From contig NC_054709.1 of NCBI RefSeq assembly GCF_016097555.1, positions 29,473,496-29,537,495 of the forward strand: a stretch of 64,000 nt of DNA, given 5' to 3'. Position 1 is the first letter of the stretch. Every line of letters begins with the position of its first letter. The position numbers and the translations under genes are program-made. Positions 48,405 to 59,137 of this stretch are shown here, in pieces. The notes under the pieces were generated by a model that worked only from the letters and a program-made list of their open reading frames with translations, searched no databases and was not told the origin of the DNA. Source of the DNA: Gigantopelta aegis (taxonomy: Eukaryota > Mollusca > Gastropoda > Neomphalida > Peltospiridae).

Positions 48405-49208
48405 TGGTGGTACAACTTCGGAGTCAAGTACATTCTTCTTGTAGGTTGTTCTTGCAGTACTGTTGTTTGTCGTCATATTGCTGGTATCGAACCTTGCGGA
48501 GATATTTTCTTCGGGATCTGTACAGAGTAGGGTTTTTTTCCTAGTAGCATGATACCGGTCTTCACGTTCCCGAGCTTTCAGTTCTGCGAGGGCGTGTATT
48601 CTTCCAGTCAGTGGGGCTCCCACTAGTTGACATCTTGTAACAGTAGACTTTAGAATTCCTTTGTTGAGCATGTGGGCTGCACTATGTATTCTTGCTTCAA
48701 AGTTGCGATAGAATGTCACTTGTTTCGGATTTGTTCTAGTATAAGCCCGGTTGACGCTTTCTACTTTTTGAGTGTTTGTATTGAGTTTTGTTTTAAGAAC
48801 TGCAGTTTTGCCGAGTCGAAGTTCTAGGCATTTTCTTAGCAATTTCACTTTACCACAATGAAGAAGTTTATAGCCATCTAAGTCTTAATTGTTTTGTTTC
48901 AGGAAATCTTCCAAGGCATCGGGAACAGCTGGGTGAGGCCGAAGTAACCGCATATTGCCAGTCGTCCCCTGTGAATCGGTGACCACATATGAAGATGCAC
49001 CTCGACTCGTTGACGGCTTAGCCACTGCATCAAAGTCTTCCCTGGACAGCCTGGTACAGGTAGGTGATTTGGTGGCATTTGGGAGCAGTGTACTTTCTTT
49101 TTGGTGATGGAATTTGTGACCAGTTACATATACATTTTTTCTTTTAGGGGGTCTACCCAAAACCTTTTTTTTTTCTTGGAAGGGGGTTTGCCCATAATAA
49201 TTTCTCAA
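48312..49208 (-). CDS. Unrecognised minus-strand open frames opposite the endonuclease
   Basis: Two open stretches in succession: 49,208-48,885 (RNYYGQTPFQEKKKVLGRPP, KRKNVYVTGHKF) and 48,848-48,312 (KLLRKCLELRLGKTAVLKTK, lysine and arginine rich). Both lack frame breaks over 107 and 178 residues, which is long for this AT-rich DNA, and KVLGRPPKRKN resembles an AT-hook. I recognise no family. The 3' end overlaps the end of the endonuclease frame tail to tail. The first frame begins without an ATG inside the 70-bp direct repeat, so it may be an exon. Confidence 0.4.
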
Positions 49209-49216
49209 TGTCAGTA
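49147..49216 (+). repeat. 70-bp direct repeat, right copy
   Basis: Partner of 46,635-46,702, same orientation. It forms the start of the minus-strand open frame. Two copies in direct orientation fit either tandem 2.5-kb units, of which one is lost in the gap, or terminal direct repeats of one element. Confidence 0.88.
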
Positions 49217-50167
49217 TTGAAGAATCAAGAAAAAGCTGTTTAGAACCTTACAATCCAGCACGTTACTAAAATTGATAAATAGACTATTTGTAAAGTTATT
49301 TTTTTCTTTATCTATGTGAGCTCGCACAACACACGTACAACGTCAGGGAATTCCCACCGATTCACTAATGTACATGTAGTAGAGTTTCTTATTATGAAAT
49401 TAGGTTGTCCATCTGCAATTTTTGCGTTTGTTCCCCAATTAAATTGATATATTAAATGTACATGCAATTAACATTTAATTGACTAAATGTTACACTGTTA
49501 AAGAACAGTGAGTAGGTGCATGTGCAGGAAAATTTATAACGGGATCAAAGCAGTCTCAGGCTGAGTCTGTGTGTCGAACTTACATCGAGAGCGCCAAATG
49601 CCGGAATTTCAAAGGAAAACCGAGGGTATATCCTCTGGAAAATAGTGAAAATTAAATGTCCAGAAATTCAATGTACTGCATTCTACAAGTAAAATTCATC
49701 CTGAAAAATAGAGGGGTATAAATTGTTTTAATATTTAAAAACAAATAATCTCTTTAGTACACTCGTCCATCATAACTCTCCCCCACCCCCCGAAAAATAA
49801 ACAACAACAAACAAACAAAAGCAAACAACAACAATCCCACGAAATTAATGTTATTCACTGTGAAATCATTTACTCAAAGTAGCACATTTTCGATGATAAT
49901 TCTAAAGTAAAGTGTTTAAAGTTTTAAAAAAGATCATAAACTCATTTCCAATTTTCCTTCATTCCGATAGCAATTTTGTTTTTGACATTCACAAATTAAA
50001 GGAAATATTTTTTTTTAGTAATACAGGGCTTACAAGTGCTTTGTATGATGTGAAACTGTTTGACACCTACAGTTTAATTTTGATTTAAATTGTTTACATT
50101 TTGGAACAAGTTAAATTTTTTTTAGGCAAGTAAAATTTGAGAGGTACTTGCCCGGCGGGCAATTGAA
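49217..50167. other. No gene seen
   Basis: AT-rich, A- and T-runs. No MRPL45 5' exon recognised here on inspection of all three forward frames. Confidence 0.45.
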
Positions 50168-50179
50168 CATTTTAGGATA

Positions 50180-50946
50180 TGGCCAGCCCTGTGTACATTG
50201 TATTACAGACTGTGGCCAGCCCTATGTACATTGTATTACAAACTGTGGTCAGCCCTGTGTACATTGTATTACAAACTGTGGCCAGCCCTGTGTACATTGT
50301 ATTACAGACTGTGGTCAGCCCTATGTACATTGTATTAGAAACTGTGGCCAGCCCTGTGTACATTGTAATACAGACTGTGTGTACATTGTATTACAAACTG
50401 TGGCCAGCCCTGTGTACATTGTATTACAGACTGTGGTCAGCCCTGTGTACATTGTATTACAGACTGTGGCCAGCCCTGTGTACATTGTATTACAAACTGT
50501 GGCCAGCCCTGTGTACATTGTATTACAGACTGTGGCCAGCCCTGTGTACATTGTATTACAGACTGTGGTCAGCCCTGTGTACATTGTATTACAGACTGGC
50601 CAGCCCTGTGTACATTGTATTACAAACTGTGGCCAGCCCTGTGTACATTGTATTACAGACTGTGGCCAGCCCTGTGTACATTGTATTACAGACTGTGTGT
50701 ACATTGTATTACAGACTGTGGTCAGCCCTGTGTACATTGTATTACAGACTGTGGCCAGCCCTGTGTACATTGTATTACAAACTGTGGCCAGCCCTGTGTA
50801 CATTGTATTACAGACTGTGTGTACATTGTATTACAAACTGTGGTCAGCCCTGTGTACATTGTATTACAGACTGTGGTCAGCCCTGTGTACATTGTATTAC
50901 AGACTGTGGTCAGCCCTGTGTACATTGTATTACAGACTGTGGCCAG
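50180..50946. repeat. 33-bp minisatellite (about 23 copies)
   Basis: GGCCAGCCCTGTGTACATTG plus TATTACAGACTGT, with some shortened units. It makes long open frames in several phases on both strands (up to 279 and 258 codons), which are artefacts of the period. Confidence 0.95.
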
Positions 50947-50951
50947 AAAGA

Positions 50952-51085
50952 GTAGCCCATGTAGTGGTGACAGCGGGTTTCCTCTAAAAATCTGTGTGGT
51001 CCGTAACCATATGTCTGACGCCATATAACCGTAAATAAAATGTGTTGAGTGCATCGTTAAATAAAACATTTCTTTCTTTCTTTTT
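50952..51085 (+). mobile_element. SINE type A tail (plus), fused to the 33-bp array
   Basis: GTAGCCCATGTAGTGGTGAC, CCATATAACCGTAAATAAAA, TGTTGAGTGCATCGTTAAAT. It begins exactly where the 33-bp array ends. Confidence 0.88.
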
Positions 51086-51558
51086 TCTTTGCTCATTCTG
51101 ATACATCCCCGCCCCACCCTCAGAAAATTGGTATCATGGGTAGATGGGGTGAACAGTTTACTCAGGTGACCGTTTAGACCTATGGGCCTCTTGTTATAAT
51201 TCATAATGCCATGTAGAAAACTAGGTGTATACATTTTGCTGTTACAATGCAGTGTTCGAAATAAGTACTTGTCCTTTTGTCCTGACAAGTGAAAATCTGC
51301 TCGGAATAGCAAAATGTACCTTTGTGGTTGTCCAGTGGACAAGTAAAAATGTTCAATGCAGTTTAATTTTGAGAAATAAAAAATACGGTCCTTGTACTTG
51401 AATAAAACAAAACATTTATTTGGACAAGTAAAAATATTGCTGGACAAGTAGATTTCTCGATGTTCTTGTCCGGTGGACAAGTAGATTTCTCGATGTTCTT
51501 GTCCGGTGGACAAATGAAAAATTCTGCTTCTATCGCTGCAATTGATACTCTTTTTCAG

Positions 51559-51710
51559 GGGGTGAAAACAAAGTATAAAGAATTTGAGAAGAAGGGAAAA
51601 TCGTTTATGGAATTGCATAAAGTGCGACAGTTTGAAGAGGACTTTGACACGAAGGAATTTGTACAACAGGCGCAGGACATCATCATAGAGGCACAGGAAT
51701 GTTTGCAGGA
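51559..51710 (+). CDS. MRPL45: MRPL45 internal exon (first one found)
   Basis: GVKTKYKEFEKKGKSFMELH, FVQQAQDIIIEAQECLQ. Acceptor ACTCTTTTTCAG|GGG, donor CAGGA|GTGAGT, leaves in phase 2. The following exon enters in phase 0, so a 3n+1 exon must lie between. The donor lies in an 11-base target duplication of the adjoining retroposed segment. Confidence 0.85.
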
Positions 51711-54700
51711 GTGAGTTTAAAAAAAAATAGTTTAAGACATAGTCAGGCAATTACCACTGAACAAATTATGAAATTTGTAATTATTATTTACTTTGGTGTT
51801 ATATACATGTATATTAATATATTACGACATACAGCCATACCAGTCATAGTCAAATAATTATTATGGTTTATATAATAATAATACTTTATTTGTGAAGTCT
51901 TATGACGTCTGCACTTCATGAACCACTTGTGTGCGTGTCAGTGAGCATATGCTTAGTTATATGTGTATATTTGAAGTTTGTTTATTGATGGGATGGGGGT
52001 GGGGTGGTTGGTGGGTTTAGGTGGGGATGAGTGTATAAATAGAAAAAATATAATAGAACATATCTCGCAGACCCCATTTTTGTATAGTCAATTTTTTTGT
52101 TTAATTATTTTACATGTCTAGTCCAAAATTATAAACTATGAGAACTTGGGCTAAATAATATACAATCTTTTTTCTATCTGTATCATTAATATTCACACAT
52201 ACATGTATAACTTCGTGATAACAACAATTGTAAATACTGAATGAAAATTTTGATCTGTATACCTAAATGATAATGTTTAATTTTGTATTGTAACTCTGTC
52301 ACTTCATTCCTGTGGTTGGGACAGATAACAAATGTAAACGGGTTCTGTGAATAAATATTTAAAAAAAAAAAAAAAAAAAAAAAAAGGAGTGAGTTTTTAT
52401 ATCGAGGGCTCACAACCAAAACTTGGTTATGGCAGGCCCACAGATATCACGGAAACGATCGTTTCCTATACTGTGTCCCTAAAATCACAGAACCGAAATT
52501 TTGTTTCCCATGATTATATTGAGTACAAAATTCGACGAAAATAATATATATAATAATTTTTTAAAAACAGTATCTGATGGCTTCCCATAACAGTCCAATT
52601 TTATGGTAGCCCAATGGTAAAGCATTCGCTTGATGCGCGTTTGGTCTAGGATCCATACCTGTTGGTGGACCCATTGGGCTATTTCTCGTTCCAGCCAATG
52701 CTCCACAACTGGTATATCGAAGGCTGTGGTATGTACTACCCTGTCTGTGGGATGGTGCATATAAAAGATCCTTGCTGCTAATCGAAAAGAGTAGCCCATG
52801 AAGTGGCTACAGTGGGTTTCCTCTCTCAATATCTGTATGGTCCTTAACCATATCTCTGACGCCATATAACCGTAAATAAAATGTGTTGAGTGCGTCGTTA
52901 AATAAAACATTTCTTTCTTTCTTTCTGTTTTAGGAGATGGTGTTTGGCTTGGAGAACAAGACGTTCAGGTGGATGTTCGTCGAGTCGATTGAACCCCCGC
53001 GAGTAACACAGGTGCGCACACAGGAGGTGTTTGGAAAAGACAATCTGTTTGCGCAGATCACAGTCAGGATGCACACGAAACAGGTGGGTTAAACTTCGTA
53101 GGTATTTTACTTTTTCATATACATACTTACAGGATATTAAACAAGCTTCTATTTTGTATCGTGTTTGTGTTCTGACTGAAATCATTTTTAATTGTCATGA
53201 GCTTTAGCGAGTGACAATAAAAATTATTTCATGAGGGACATAAACATGATGTGAAATCATATGGTAGCGAGTTTAATATTCTTTTTATTATCCATAATCG
53301 ATCTTGATTTATATCACTCGACTCGTTTAGTGGACATTCCTGTATTGTAATGCGCCAATCGATAATGTAGAAGTGACGCATCACGTATCACTTTGATATG
53401 TAGCAAGATATTTTTAACCATATGGGTAATAAATGTGCCTACCTTTCTTTCACACCTAATAGCAGATTTTTTTTTTTGTGCTATCATTTATTCATCCGTT
53501 CGATCATTCATTCATTTATACTTATTTTCGAGCTTGCTGTCGTGAGAACCAACCTCAGCTATCTGGCCCATCTAGGATAGTGGATTAGTGGTTAGTGAGA
53601 GAGAAGTCGGTATAGTGATCTTAAACCTATCAATTGAGTCATTAAAACTCACTCTGGGTGGGAGCAGGTACCGGGCTGCGAACCCAGTACCTAGTAGCCT
53701 TGAGTCTGGTGGTTTAACCATGACACCACCACTATTTATTTCGCTTGTGTATATGTATTGCTTGCCTACGGTGTGATGGCCATAGGATCAAATTCTCTCA
53801 ATCAGCATGTTAGATTTTGTTTTCCATTCTAGCTAGTACTCCGTGATTTTCATATCATAGCACTGTGATATGGGTATTCCGTAACATTTTTAAAAGATAC
53901 CAATTTTTTACGCAAAATTTTAAAGTATATTTTTCCTGTGATATAATTTGATATTTTTGCGTATTATCACTTTGCATTGTTTTGTTTTTTTAATAAAATT
54001 AAATTAATGTAGAATTATTGTATTAATGTGATTCATTCATTCATTCATTCATTCATTCTCACTCATTCACTCACTCACTCACTGTTTCATTTGTATATAG
54101 AATCTATACGCCTTTATTTAAGCATGACCTAGCGTTTTCAGAGAGAATACATTATAGTAAACGAGTTGTCATAGGAGACGTTTTATATTTTAAGTGTGTT
54201 TTTTTATCATACATCTTAAGAGAATGAGGAGAGTATTCTGTTAATTAAACAAAAATTGGGACAATTTCTGCCAAAATAACTAAATGAATCAAGGGAATAA
54301 ACATAGCTACTTGAGACAAGGGAAAATGATGTCGCTATTTATAAATGAAACTTAATTATTATTATATACTCTGTCAAAAAAGAAACGCATAGGTGATAGG
54401 GAAAGAAGAAAAGTGTTTGATTTTACAAAATATCGTGTGTTTTTTTACAGTGTTTCTGAATGACCATGTTTGTTAATGTTCCTGGAATGGGACAGCATGC
54501 CCAAATGCACCCTAAAACAAGTTTAATGCATGTTCTTTCACGTTATGCGACAATTGCAGGAAGTCGGCGTGAAATGGTCAGATTTTGACGAATGCACATG
54601 AAACTCGGTGGGTGGGGGGTGGGAAGATTGGGATAGTGATGGGTATTTAAAGTCATTTCCATTTCGACATAGATGAGTTACAAGATGCCAAGACTAAGCC

Positions 54701-56967
54701 TGCCGAATCGAAGCATTGCAATAGGCCGCCTCCAGTTAGGTGAATCGCAGTCAGCAGTCGCACGCCACATGAACATCCATCAGAGCACCATTTCACGTCT
54801 CTGGGACATGTACCAGCAGTTTCAATCAACTGAAGACTGGCCCAGAAGTGGAAGACCTTGCATAACAACTGCAGCACAAGATTGCTACATCCAGGTTCTG
54901 CATTTGTGTCACCGAACTGCCACAGCAACGAACACTGCTGGACGCATACCTGGTTTGAGAAGGGTGTCTGCACAAACCATTCGGAACTGACTTCAAGAAG
55001 CTGACTTACGGGCTAGGAGACCGTATGTTGGCCCCGTCCTGTGACGTCAACATCAACATTTACGTGTTCGCTGGTGCACGAATGTACAGGGATGGAATTT
55101 GTGAAACTGGTGGTGAGTATGGTTCAGCGACGAGACACGTTTCCTTCTACAGCGACGTGATGGACGACAATGTGTTTACAGACGCCGCAGTGAACGTTTT
55201 GCCAACAACTGCATCGTCCAAGTTGACAGATTCGGTGGAGGGAGTGTCATGATGTGGAGAGCCATCTCATACACTGGCAGAAGTGAACTTGTGTTCGTAC
55301 AAGGCAACCTAACAGCCGTACACTACCGGGATGAAATTCTTCGCCGTCACATGCTTCCCATTTTGGATCGACAGAGAGAACACTTTCAGCATGACAATGC
55401 CAGGGCACATATGGCACATGTAACAATGGATTTCCTACAGAATGAGAACATTAATGTGCTGCCATGGCCATCAAGATCGCCAGATCTCAACCCCATTGAA
55501 CATCTATGGGACGAACTGGACAGACGTGTACGCCAGCGTGACCCAGAGCCTCAGACGCTTCCGCAACTGTCACATGCACTGCACAGGGCTTCTAGATTAT
55601 GTAGCCCCACTCCCATGGCTAGTGATATTTAGTTGTGGGCTAGTAAATAACTACTATTGCCATGCCTGACGGCTGGTGAATATTTTTTTGGTCAAATGTT
55701 GCATTTAAGTCTTATTTTGTAAATGAATTTCCTGCCCACACCCCAATCCCTTCAATGTTAGTGTTTTTAAGCACTATCTCCCTTTTTAGGTAACATATTT
55801 GATTATTACTAGTATTTAGAAAAATTGTATTAACTCTAAAGTAAAGTAGGGTTAGTGAATTTTTAATCATGGCTATCAAATTTCTAAAATCACTGATCCC
55901 ATGGCTAGTAGATTTTATAAAAATTCTAGAAACCCTGACTGCAGAATGAGAACATTAATGTGCTGCCATGGCCATCAAGGTCGCCAGATCTCAACCCCAT
56001 TGAACATCTATGAGACGAACTGGACAGACGTGTACGCGATCGTGACCCGGAGCCTCAGACACTTCCGCAACTGTCACATGCACTGCAGGAAGAATGGGCT
56101 AGGATTCCACGTGCCTGGATTCAGAGACTCATTCAGTCTATGCCAAGGATATGTCGCGCAGTGGTTGCTGCTGCTAGTGGCCACACAAGGTACTGATTTC
56201 AGCACCCTTGTGCGATGCTATTTGGTGACGAAAACGCCTCCACTGCCATCAGTTCATAGCAAGAACATTGTCACACACTCATGTCAAATTTGACTGATAC
56301 GATCACAAATAACAGAATTATGCCACTTTGTATTAAAGAGATAATTCCATGAATATTTCGCCAATGCGTTTCTTTTTTGACAGTATATTTCAGACATTTC
56401 TTATTGAAGTTTATACAAAATATATTCTGGACTAAGCAAGAGTATTTAAACTTAAAGTTTGGTTAAAGTATGCGACTACCTTTAAGAACTGATCATGAAT
56501 ATTTTGCTACATGTATTTATGCAATTATGAACAACACACGTTTTGCATAAGCCACTATGCAGAATCATACATTGTGGCACTGTCGATCTGCTAATCTTTC
56601 AAAATGCATGTCCCACAATATGGGATACAGAAATTATTCCATAAGTATCCCAGCCACTTCGGTCTTGCTCCTGGTATCCACCCATGTTTTAATGTGATTC
56701 ATTTTCTACTTGCAGATACTTGCGGTGTATGACCGTTTTGGCCGGTTGATGTACGGCAGTGACAGAATAGCGAAGGATGTCTTGGAGTATGTGGTGCTAG
56801 AGAAGCACATCGCTAACGAGTACGGCTTGTGGAGAATTCACAGCAAGATCATTCCGGACTGGATGCGAACACGCGAACCTCTCTTAAAGACATTTCGCAA
56901 ACCAGAGTTCTCTCCCTTGTCTGCTGAAGAAACCGAAGAAGACTCCTCGGTTGCTACGACCTCATGA
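51559..56967 (+). CDS. MRPL45: MRPL45, mitochondrial large-subunit ribosomal protein L45 (3' part)
   Basis: Three exons give the Tim44-like domain and C-terminus: KYKEFEKKGKSFMELHKVRQ, NKTFRWMFVESIEPPRVTQV, then AVYDRFGRLMYGSDRIAKDV and LEYVVLEKH, parallel to human MRPL45 (TVRWSFVESLEPSHVVQV, AIYDRFGRLMYG, DVLEYVVFEK). The protein is a mitoribosome component near the peptide exit and helps anchor the ribosome to the inner membrane (family knowledge). The N-terminal exons (transit peptide, the YVPPEGD region) are not recognisable between 46.6 and 51.5 kb. Exon phases show that one short exon (human DHDRLHTLVTEH region) is also missing. A retroposed segment sits at one donor and a SINE at the next acceptor. 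Confidence 0.9.
51720..52384 (+). mobile_element. Retroposed segment with poly(A) tail inserted at an MRPL45 splice donor
   Basis: The segment ends in GAATAAATATTT followed by a run of about 24 A. It is bracketed by GGAGTGAGTTT at 51,709 and again right after the poly(A) near 52,385. That is a target-site duplication covering the donor GA|GTGAGT. No open frame is recognised. It could be a LINE 3' end or a processed transcript end. Confidence 0.75.
52600..52925 (+). mobile_element. SINE type A (plus) whose tail forms an MRPL45 acceptor
   Basis: ATGGTAGCCCAATGGTAAAG head to TCGTTAAATAAAACATTTCT and (TTTC)n. The (TTTC)n tail runs straight into CTGTTTTAG|GAG of the exon at 52,934. Confidence 0.9.
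52934..53083 (+). CDS. MRPL45: MRPL45 internal exon (second one found)
   Basis: Exactly 50 codons: EMVFGLENKTFRWMFVESIE, PPRVTQVRTQEVFGKDNLFA, QITVRMHTKQ. Acceptor TTTCTGTTTTAG|GAG, donor CAG|GTGGGT, phase 0 on both sides. The pyrimidine tract is the tail of a SINE. Confidence 0.92.
53515..53735 (-). mobile_element. SINE type C (minus), in an MRPL45 intron
   Basis: TTATACTTATTTTCGAGCTT tail, CTGGGTGGGAGCAGGTACCG body, GGTTTAACCATGACACCACC head. Confidence 0.85.
54366..56387 (+). mobile_element. Tc1/mariner-like DNA transposon, decayed, with nested MITE
   Basis: Terminal inverted repeats: left CTGTCAAAAAAGAAACGCAT near 54,371, right ATGCGTTTCTTTTTTGACAG ending 56,383. The transposase lies in three frames: 54,673-54,990 (helix-turn-helix, LPNRSIAIGRLQLGESQSAV, RSGRPCITTAAQDCYIQVLH), a frame-shifted middle from 54,990, and 55,249-55,580 (MMWRAISYTGRSELVFVQG, DNARAHMAHVTM, WPSRSPDLNPIEHLWDELDR). 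A stop follows SAQTIRN, and the reading frame shifts around 55,020-55,250. A MITE splits the end, and 145 bp of the transposase is duplicated on both sides of it. It lies in the MRPL45 intron before the last exon. Confidence 0.92.
55584..55937 (+). mobile_element. CAGGGCTTCTAGA MITE nested in the Tc1 element
   Basis: Terminal inverted repeats CAGGGCTTCTAGA and TCTAGAAACCCTG, 354 bp, flanked by ACTGCA on both sides (55,578-55,583 and 55,938-55,943). The interior matches the copy at 33,105-33,439. Confidence 0.88.
56716..56967 (+). CDS. MRPL45: MRPL45 last coding exon
   Basis: ILAVYDRFGRLMYGSDRIAK, DVLEYVVLEKHIANEYGLWR, then the acidic tail EETEEDSSVATTS and TGA. Acceptor TCTACTTGCAG|ATA in phase 0. 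An AATAAA lies only about 10 bases past the stop (56,976); it may or may not be the polyadenylation signal. Confidence 0.93.
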   Translation: MLAVYDRFGRLMYGSDRIAKDVLEYVVLEKHIANEYGLWRIHSKIIPDWMRTREPLLKTFRKPEFSPLSAEETEEDSSVATTS

Positions 56968-57161
56968 TGTAGAAAGAATAAAAGTCACAACTGTAGCGGG
57001 ATATTTTGCAAAAATTTCTCTTCTGCTGAACTCAAAGTGTGGTCAATGTTTCATAGATTCGGCTGCAGTACTGTGTTTCAGAATGCTACAGTGGGTGGCA
57101 TGTAGGACTGTGGTAGAGCGCTCGCCTGAGGAGCTCAAGTGGCCTCTGGCCTTGTTCTATT

Positions 57162-57340
57162 TACAGTAAACCCAATCTAAACCGGACAACCTCAGGATCA
57201 AGAAAAATGTCCGGTTTTAAGAGGTATCTGGTTTAGAGAGGTTAATTCTATACTGATTTTTAAAAAGGTACTGTAAAAAAGGGTCTGGTTTTGAGGAAAT
57301 TCTGATTAACAGGGTCTGGTTTTGAGAGGTTTCACTGTAT
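57162..57340. mobile_element. pogo/Tigger-like MITE
   Basis: TACAGTAAACCCAATCTAAA at the left, GGTTTTGAGAGGTTTCACTG and TA at the right; the interior repeats GTCCGGTTTTAAGAGG-like motifs. CAGTGAAACC ends and TA flanks fit the pogo/Tigger group. Another end (CAGTGAAACCCCTCAAAACC) lies near 58,051. Confidence 0.6.
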
Positions 57341-57594
57341 ATGTGAGAATATGGCTAGAGTATGCAGTGTTAAAAACTGTCAATTTAAAAAAAAAATTGT
57401 TTACACTATTATTATTAATTAAAGAGACTACCAGTATGCTGGGTTTGCTAAAATGTGTTTGACCTTTGACATTTTGTAATGACTATTATTGCAATATTAA
57501 ATATATTTTGTGGATTGGAATATTAGTGTATTTATGTTCAAGGTTTTACTGGTTGTTATTTTATTTATAAATAGCCCAAACTGGATTTGGTATC

Positions 57595-57835
57595 CCAATA
57601 ATAAACACGACTGGTACATCAAAGGCCGTGGTATGTGCTATCCTGTCTATGGGATGGTGCATATAAAAAATCCCTTGCAGCTAATCGGAAAGAGTATCCC
57701 ATGAAGTGGCGACAGCGGGTTTCCTCCCTCAATATCTATGTGGTCATTAATTATATGTTCGCCGCCATATAACGGTAAATAAAAATGTGTTGAGTGCATC
57801 GTTAAATAAACCATTTTCCTTCCTTCTCAATAATA
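57595..57835 (+). mobile_element. SINE type A (plus), headless
   Basis: ACGACTGGTACATCAAAGGC to AATGTGTTGAGTGCATCGTT, AAATAAACCATTTTCCTTCC. Downstream of MRPL45. Confidence 0.88.
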
Positions 57836-57840
57836 AAATA

Positions 57841-59137
57841 AAGCTTGACCTACAGTCCGTCCCATACTTCTACAATTTTTTTTTGTTGTAAATAATTTCA
57901 GTTTTGTTTGACGTGAGAAGAAAAGTTAAAGTGTTTTGGAAATAACGAAAAACACACGCTATTTTTGTGTGCAATATAGAAAACAATCTGCTCAGAAGTA
58001 AATAACTTGAAGTAAATTCCATAGTATGAAAAAAAGGTGTTTAATATACAGTGAAACCCCTCAAAACCGTTATACACAGAACAAAATGGAAATTGTTGAC
58101 TCTTTTTGCCAAAACTGTTTTCCTTTCTTTCCCCTACGTTTACACAAATAAAAATTATATATGAAAAACATGTTTTGAAAACTAAACGCTGACTATGGCT
58201 GTAGCCTATATAGACGGACAGTCCGTGTAGATTTAATGACGTTTAAAGGTAAGGGATTAGTTTTATTCTAACCTAGCTAACCGATTTGAATACTATGGCT
58301 GTTTGTGCTTGTTTTTTGTCCTTTTTTTAAAGTATTTGGCTTCTCTGAAAAAGAACATTAATTTAATTATTTAACCATTAAACCTATGGCTTTATAATTT
58401 ATTATTAATTATTTTTTACATACCAAGATTGGTATGCAGGCCCGGGGTACCGGAGGAAGGGGCCTATGTCCCACACTTGAGGATGCAGATGTAAGGTTTT
58501 TTAAAATCCTGTTTTATGTAAATAAAGATAACAATATGTCTTGTTTCCCCCTACTAGAGACTGACCCCTTCACTGGAGGTTGTCCCCTCCAACCACTCCA
58601 GATACTGTTTTTCTATAGGCCTTATATATATATTCATATTCATATTATACAAAATGCATAAACCTGTTATAAACACATGCAAAAAAGAGAAATTAATCAT
58701 GTTCCGTTTCTTCGCATAAAGTGCCCCACCCTCAATTTCTTACGACGAATGACTTGATCTTTCTTTAGTGTTTTTTTTTATTATTATTTATTATGACTAT
58801 TTAATTATATTTTTTGAAAGCGACACCACCATGATGCCTACTGCCTCTTCCCAACGACTTTCAAAAGCAGACACATTTCTGCACTACTGATGTTCAGCGA
58901 CCCGTTCAGCCTCAAGGAAACTGTATCAGATGTACTCCCCGACATAACAAGAAGGTATCCTACTATTACAGTGCACATGGGGGAAACATATCTACGAGTG
59001 CTGTTTAAAAAATGGCCAATAACAACAACAATAACAATAAAACCCCAACAAAAACAAATAATAAAATATAATAAATAACACCCCCAGAACCCCCAACAAA
59101 TCCCCCCCCCCCCCCACACACACACACTGAAACAAGT
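57841..59137. other. No gene seen
   Basis: Contains a pogo-like end near 58,051 and a C-run with (CA)n at 59,101-59,127. No exon recognised. Confidence 0.45.

Noticed and set aside
50148-50987. 279-codon open frame and several overlapping ones on both strands
   Set aside because: The 33-bp period is divisible by three, so any stop-free unit opens every matching frame. No start context, no flanking exons, and shortened units shift the frame.
51890-51925. Candidate missing MRPL45 exon (CGTCTGCACTTCATGAACC resembles RLH...)
   Set aside because: It lies inside the retroposed segment bounded by the target duplication, and the reading around it does not continue as MRPL45.
58434-58661. 75-codon plus-strand frame
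   Set aside because: No recognisable motif, AT-rich end, no splice context; most likely chance.
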